Shown here piece after piece: positions 5,682 to 5,795 of a stretch of DNA of 5,795 bases. Each line of letters starts with the position of its first letter. The first letter of the stretch is position 1. The position numbers were made by a program, and so were the translations under genes. The notes under the pieces were generated by a model. That model was not told where the DNA came from, did not search any database, and worked only from the letters and a program-made list of their open reading frames with translations. The stretch spans positions 1-5,795 of the forward strand of contig JAJZDT010000048.1 of the NCBI GenBank assembly GCA_021851535.1, read 5' to 3'. The DNA comes from Microcaldota archaeon. GTDB lineage: Archaea; Micrarchaeota; Micrarchaeia; Micrarchaeales; Micrarchaeaceae.

Positions 5682-5795
5682 AAATAGGCATTGTCTCAGA
5701 TTTTCATATAGGGTATGAACGTTTCTACGATGACGCATATACTCAGGCACGCGAGGCTATTATTGGCGCAAGTGAACGCAGTGACATGCTTGTAA
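5678..5795 (+). CDS. Mre11-like metallophosphoesterase, N-terminal fragment
   Basis: Only 39 codons are in the window before the right edge. They begin MKIGIVSDFHIGYERF, where S-D8-F-H10 is metal-binding motif I (DxH) of calcineurin-like phosphoesterases and the following H-I-G-Y-E-R resembles the HLGY of archaeal Mre11/SbcD DNA-repair nucleases. The ATG at 5678 shares four bases with the DHH gene stop (ATGA), and an AAGGG purine run at 5666-5670 lies 7 nt upstream. The remaining motifs (GDxxD, GNHD and others) fall outside the window, so the family call rests on motif I and context. A non-Mre11 metallophosphoesterase is possible. Confidence 0.72.
   Translation, partial: MKIGIVSDFHIGYERFYDDAYTQAREAIIGASERSDMLV

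Overview
The window looks like AT-rich archaeal chromosome. The evidence is a beta-type (archaeal) prefoldin subunit, a stand-alone DHH/DHHA1 phosphoesterase next to an Mre11-like nuclease start, TATA-box-like elements, tightly overlapping genes, and a secreted protein dense in N-glycosylation sequons. Complex I genes together with an Asn/Tyr-rich, repeat-bearing surface glycoprotein recall acidophilic archaea such as Parvarchaeota/Micrarchaeota (ARMAN) or Thermoplasmata. That placement is an inference from gene style and was not tested by any search.

Region 1 (1-1833, minus strand) is one continuous reading frame of 611 codons. It starts at 1833 and runs off the left edge. It encodes a secreted surface protein: a signal peptide, an aromatic-rich N-terminal domain holding the only two cysteines (a CX4C pair), then a series of roughly 72-78-residue repeats of the 'YYLNVTTPYG...SGWYDNGS...FDGW' type. 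Two adjacent repeats share a perfect 74-bp DNA identity.

Region 2 (1834-1944) is a short divergent intergenic region. It carries a good archaeal promoter candidate for the rightward genes (TATA near 1911-1919) and a weaker one, with an SD-like GAGGT, for the leftward surface gene.

Region 3 (1945-4314, plus strand) is nuoA-nuoB-nuoC-nuoD, the membrane subunit A plus the B, C and D subunits of the complex I connecting arm. The genes overlap or nearly touch. NuoB carries all four N2-cluster cysteines, and NuoD carries the quinone-site His and Tyr. NuoA lacks half of its usual acidic FDxE pair. No nuoE-N gene follows within the window.

Region 4 (4342-5795, plus strand) continues with prefoldin beta, a DHH-family phosphoesterase and, overlapping it by 4 nt, the first 39 codons of an Mre11-like metallophosphoesterase. 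The plus-strand genes may be one long transcription unit that joins respiration to protein folding and nucleic-acid processing. I see no RNA gene, CRISPR array, insertion sequence or origin. The least expected items are the repeat-bearing surface gene and the altered NuoA.
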